Of a stretch of 15,111 bases of DNA, positions 13,316-15,111 are shown piece by piece. The notes beneath the pieces are model-generated. The model had not been told where the DNA came from, made no database searches, and saw only the letters and a list, made by a program, of their open reading frames with translations. The stretch is taken from positions 1 through 15,111 of the forward strand of contig JAQICQ010000221.1 in the NCBI GenBank assembly GCA_027858455.1, in the 5' to 3' direction. The translations under genes and the position numbers were made by a program. Every line of letters starts with the position of its first letter. Position 1 is the first letter of the stretch. This stretch comes from Elusimicrobiota bacterium (GTDB taxonomy: Bacteria; CG03; SLGR01; JAGXOG01).

Positions 13316-15111
13316 TAAAATATATCTCCCAGAGTAAAATACCAGGACCAGTCTTTCGGCCTTTTATCTATACCGTATCCCCAGTCCAGACGAATCGGAA
13401 AAGCTCTTGTTTTAAACCTGATACCCATCCCCATTCCCCTCTTTAAATTACTTGTGCCTAAACCGGACTCCAGATTAATACTGTTAAAATAACGCCATGT
13501 AGATCCCACATCATAAAAAAATGCGCCCTGTAAAATGGTCTGCCCCTGCTCAGAAAATATAGGAAATTTTATTTCTGCATTCATAGTCAATTTATAGTTC
13601 CCGCCCTCCGGGGCGCCTATATCACCCCAACTTTCGTAACCGCGTACAGATTCAGCTCCCCCCACATCAAATCTTTCATAGACGGGAACCTGCGAAGTGT
13701 CCGAATAAGGAGAAACAAGGCCTGTTTCTAAATTCAGCACACCGGTAAGTTTTTTCCAAACCGGTTTAAAAAATGTGGCTTTGCTTTCAAATTTTAGAAA
13801 ATTTTCAGTCCCGCCGAGCAATCCTCCGGCAATCTGATTTGACGCCCTCATAAAAATGCCTTTCCTGGGATTAAAAGGATAATCACGGGTATCAAATATT
13901 AAAGTCGGCGTTAAGCTTGAAGTAGTATCCCGGTCATTGCTTATCTGGTCTTCTATATTACTGTCTATCTGATATATTTTTACCTGCTCAAGAGTATATT
14001 TTAAATATCCTGTAAAATAATTTGTGAAATGCCGGCCAAGGCTGAGGCTGCCTCCCGCCCTGCTCTCTTTATAATCCTCATTTTGATAATAACGGGTTCG
14101 GATCGTATTGTATGCGCTGACGCTAAAGGGGGTAGGTGTATTAAAAAGATAAGGTTCATTGAAATCTACCCGATAATTTTGTTTCTCTTTCCCGAACTCC
14201 CACATCAGCGAAAGTTTTTGCCCCCGTCCGAAAAGATTATCCTGCGAAATTTTAACCGTCCCCACAAGCTTATCCTGAGTTGAATACCCGGCTCCTATAC
14301 TTGCCGACCCTGTTTTTTGCTCCTCAACCACAAATATAAGGTCAGTCCTATCCGGACTTCCGGCGGGCAGCATTTTAACCTGAACATCTCTGAAAACACG
14401 TAATCTGTATATCTCCGCCTGAGTCATGCGTACTTTTGATATATCAAAAGGATCTCCGGCCTCCAGTTGAAATTCTCTTTTAATTACATAATCTTTTGTT
14501 ACATAATTGCCGTCAAAATATATATTATTTACAAAGACCTTGGGGCCTTCCATAATATTATATTGTATCTTTACCTGGTTTTTTTCATTATCAAAAGCAT
14601 AGTCAGGCCTTACCTGCATGCGAATATATCCTTTTTTGCCGTATAATTCCTGTATTGCGGCCATGTCTTTTCTGACATCTTTTTGGGAATATATATCCCC
14701 TTTTTTTACTGAAATATTCTCAGAAATCTTATCAATGGGGATTTTTTTAAACCCTATTACTGTAGTTTTATCTACCTTAAATTTGAATTTTTCATCTATA
14801 AATATTGTAATATAAACTTCTTTATCCAGGGGACCGTAACTTATAAGGGGGGCCGATATCTCAACATTAATATAGCCGTTATTTTTATAATAGTTCTCGA
14901 GCTTTTGTATATCTTCTTCAATCTGGTTTTGCTTTAATATTTTACCTTCTATTGTTTCCAGAAGCTTATATATTTTTTTATACCTCTCCTTAACAACACC
15001 TACCAGTTTTATTTTGGAAACAGTGATTTTGTTTCCTTCCTTTATAAAATAAGTTACTGTAATATTACTCTTGTCGTCTTTTGAAAAATAAGCTTCGGCC
15101 TTGCATTTAAT
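13315..15111 (-). CDS. bamA: BamA/Omp85 outer-membrane assembly protein (5' end outside window)
   Basis: Core of the machine that folds beta-barrel proteins into the outer membrane. The frame is open to the right edge, giving 598 residues; about 150-250 N-terminal residues (signal peptide and first POTRA domains) are missing. Visible parts, numbered from the edge: POTRA repeats at about 29-107, 108-189 and 190-268, then the barrel from about residue 270 with GSASIGAGYS. The conserved loop-6 motif VRGY is in GGAESVRGYESWGD, and the protein ends with the beta-signal WYFTLGDIF, terminal Phe included. An internal Met (14664) is not the start, since the POTRA sequence continues unbroken upstream. 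It heads the visible operon and overlaps skp by one base. TamA is less likely given the skp-lpx context. Confidence 0.95.
   Translation of the reverse strand: MKCKAEAYFSKDDKSNITVTYFIKEGNKITVSKIKLVGVVKERYKKIYKLLETIEGKILKQNQIEEDIQKLENYYKNNGYINVEISAPLISYGPLDKEVYITIFIDEKFKFKVDKTTVIGFKKIPIDKISENISVKKGDIYSQKDVRKDMAAIQELYGKKGYIRMQVRPDYAFDNEKNQVKIQYNIMEGPKVFVNNIYFDGNYVTKDYVIKREFQLEAGDPFDISKVRMTQAEIYRLRVFRDVQVKMLPAGSPDRTDLIFVVEEQKTGSASIGAGYSTQDKLVGTVKISQDNLFGRGQKLSLMWEFGKEKQNYRVDFNEPYLFNTPTPFSVSAYNTIRTRYYQNEDYKESRAGGSLSLGRHFTNYFTGYLKYTLEQVKIYQIDSNIEDQISNDRDTTSSLTPTLIFDTRDYPFNPRKGIFMRASNQIAGGLLGGTENFLKFESKATFFKPVWKKLTGVLNLETGLVSPYSDTSQVPVYERFDVGGAESVRGYESWGDIGAPEGGNYKLTMNAEIKFPIFSEQGQTILQGAFFYDVGSTWRYFNSINLESGLGTSNLKRGMGMGIRFKTRAFPIRLDWGYGIDKRPKDWSWYFTLGDIF
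13325..13330 (-). promoter_or_regulatory. Shine-Dalgarno of the skp/ompH gene
   Basis: GGGAGA on the minus strand, nine bases before the ATG at 13315 and inside the last codons of bamA. It favours the start at 13315 over the internal ATG at 13300. Confidence 0.65.

Noticed and set aside
14662..14664. ATG at 14664 as the start of a short Omp85 protein
   Set aside because: The same frame continues upstream to the window edge with clear POTRA sequence, so this is an internal methionine of a longer BamA.

Overview
This is a gene-dense, AT-leaning stretch in which every gene I can support reads on the minus strand, with almost no intergenic space. Several junctions are stop/start overlaps (ATGA or TAATG), which points to long co-directional operons. 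The organism makes an LPS-type outer membrane: BamA, a Skp/OmpH chaperone, LpxD, LpxC, LpxA and an MsbA-type exporter are consecutive. The LpxC-FabZ fusion, the DUF2723 membrane protein with TPRs and a solitary BioY suggest an uncultured diderm lineage of the FCB/PVC-neighbourhood type (Omnitrophota, Elusimicrobiota, Firestonebacteria-like). That placement is inference; nothing in the window fixes the phylum.

In transcription order (right to left), block 1 (15111 to 7895) is outer-membrane biogenesis: bamA (5' end outside the window), skp/ompH, lpxD, lpxC-fabZ, lpxA and msbA. BamA inserts beta-barrel proteins, Skp chaperones them in the periplasm, LpxA/LpxC/LpxD carry out the first three lipid A steps, the FabZ domain serves the hydroxyacyl-ACP pool shared with fatty acid synthesis, and MsbA flips the lipid A core. 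The UDP-diacylglucosamine hydrolase (lpxH/lpxI) and lpxB, which act between LpxD and MsbA, are not here. A tRNA-Glu(CUC) follows msbA by 14 bp.

Block 2 (7719 to 1) starts after an 83-bp gap. It holds a PHP-domain protein resembling the N-terminus of DNA polymerase III alpha but with no polymerase part, BioY (biotin S component), a DUF456 membrane protein, a four-gene Opp/Dpp-type ABC importer (two permeases, two ATPases, no binding protein in view), and a DUF2723/GT-C-like membrane protein with C-terminal TPRs that runs off the left edge. Junctions are 8-bp overlap, ATGA, 3-bp gap, ATGA, 4-bp gap, ATGA, ATGA, consistent with one transcript.

Most of the window is conserved housekeeping. The points most worth checking are the stand-alone DnaE-like PHP protein with intact metal ligands and an unrecognised tail, and a Gly-to-Arg change in the active-site motif of the fused FabZ domain. 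The missing partners (no substrate-binding protein, no ECF module, no lpxB) and the tRNA placed between two operons are lesser points. I see no mobile element, CRISPR array, prophage or defence system.
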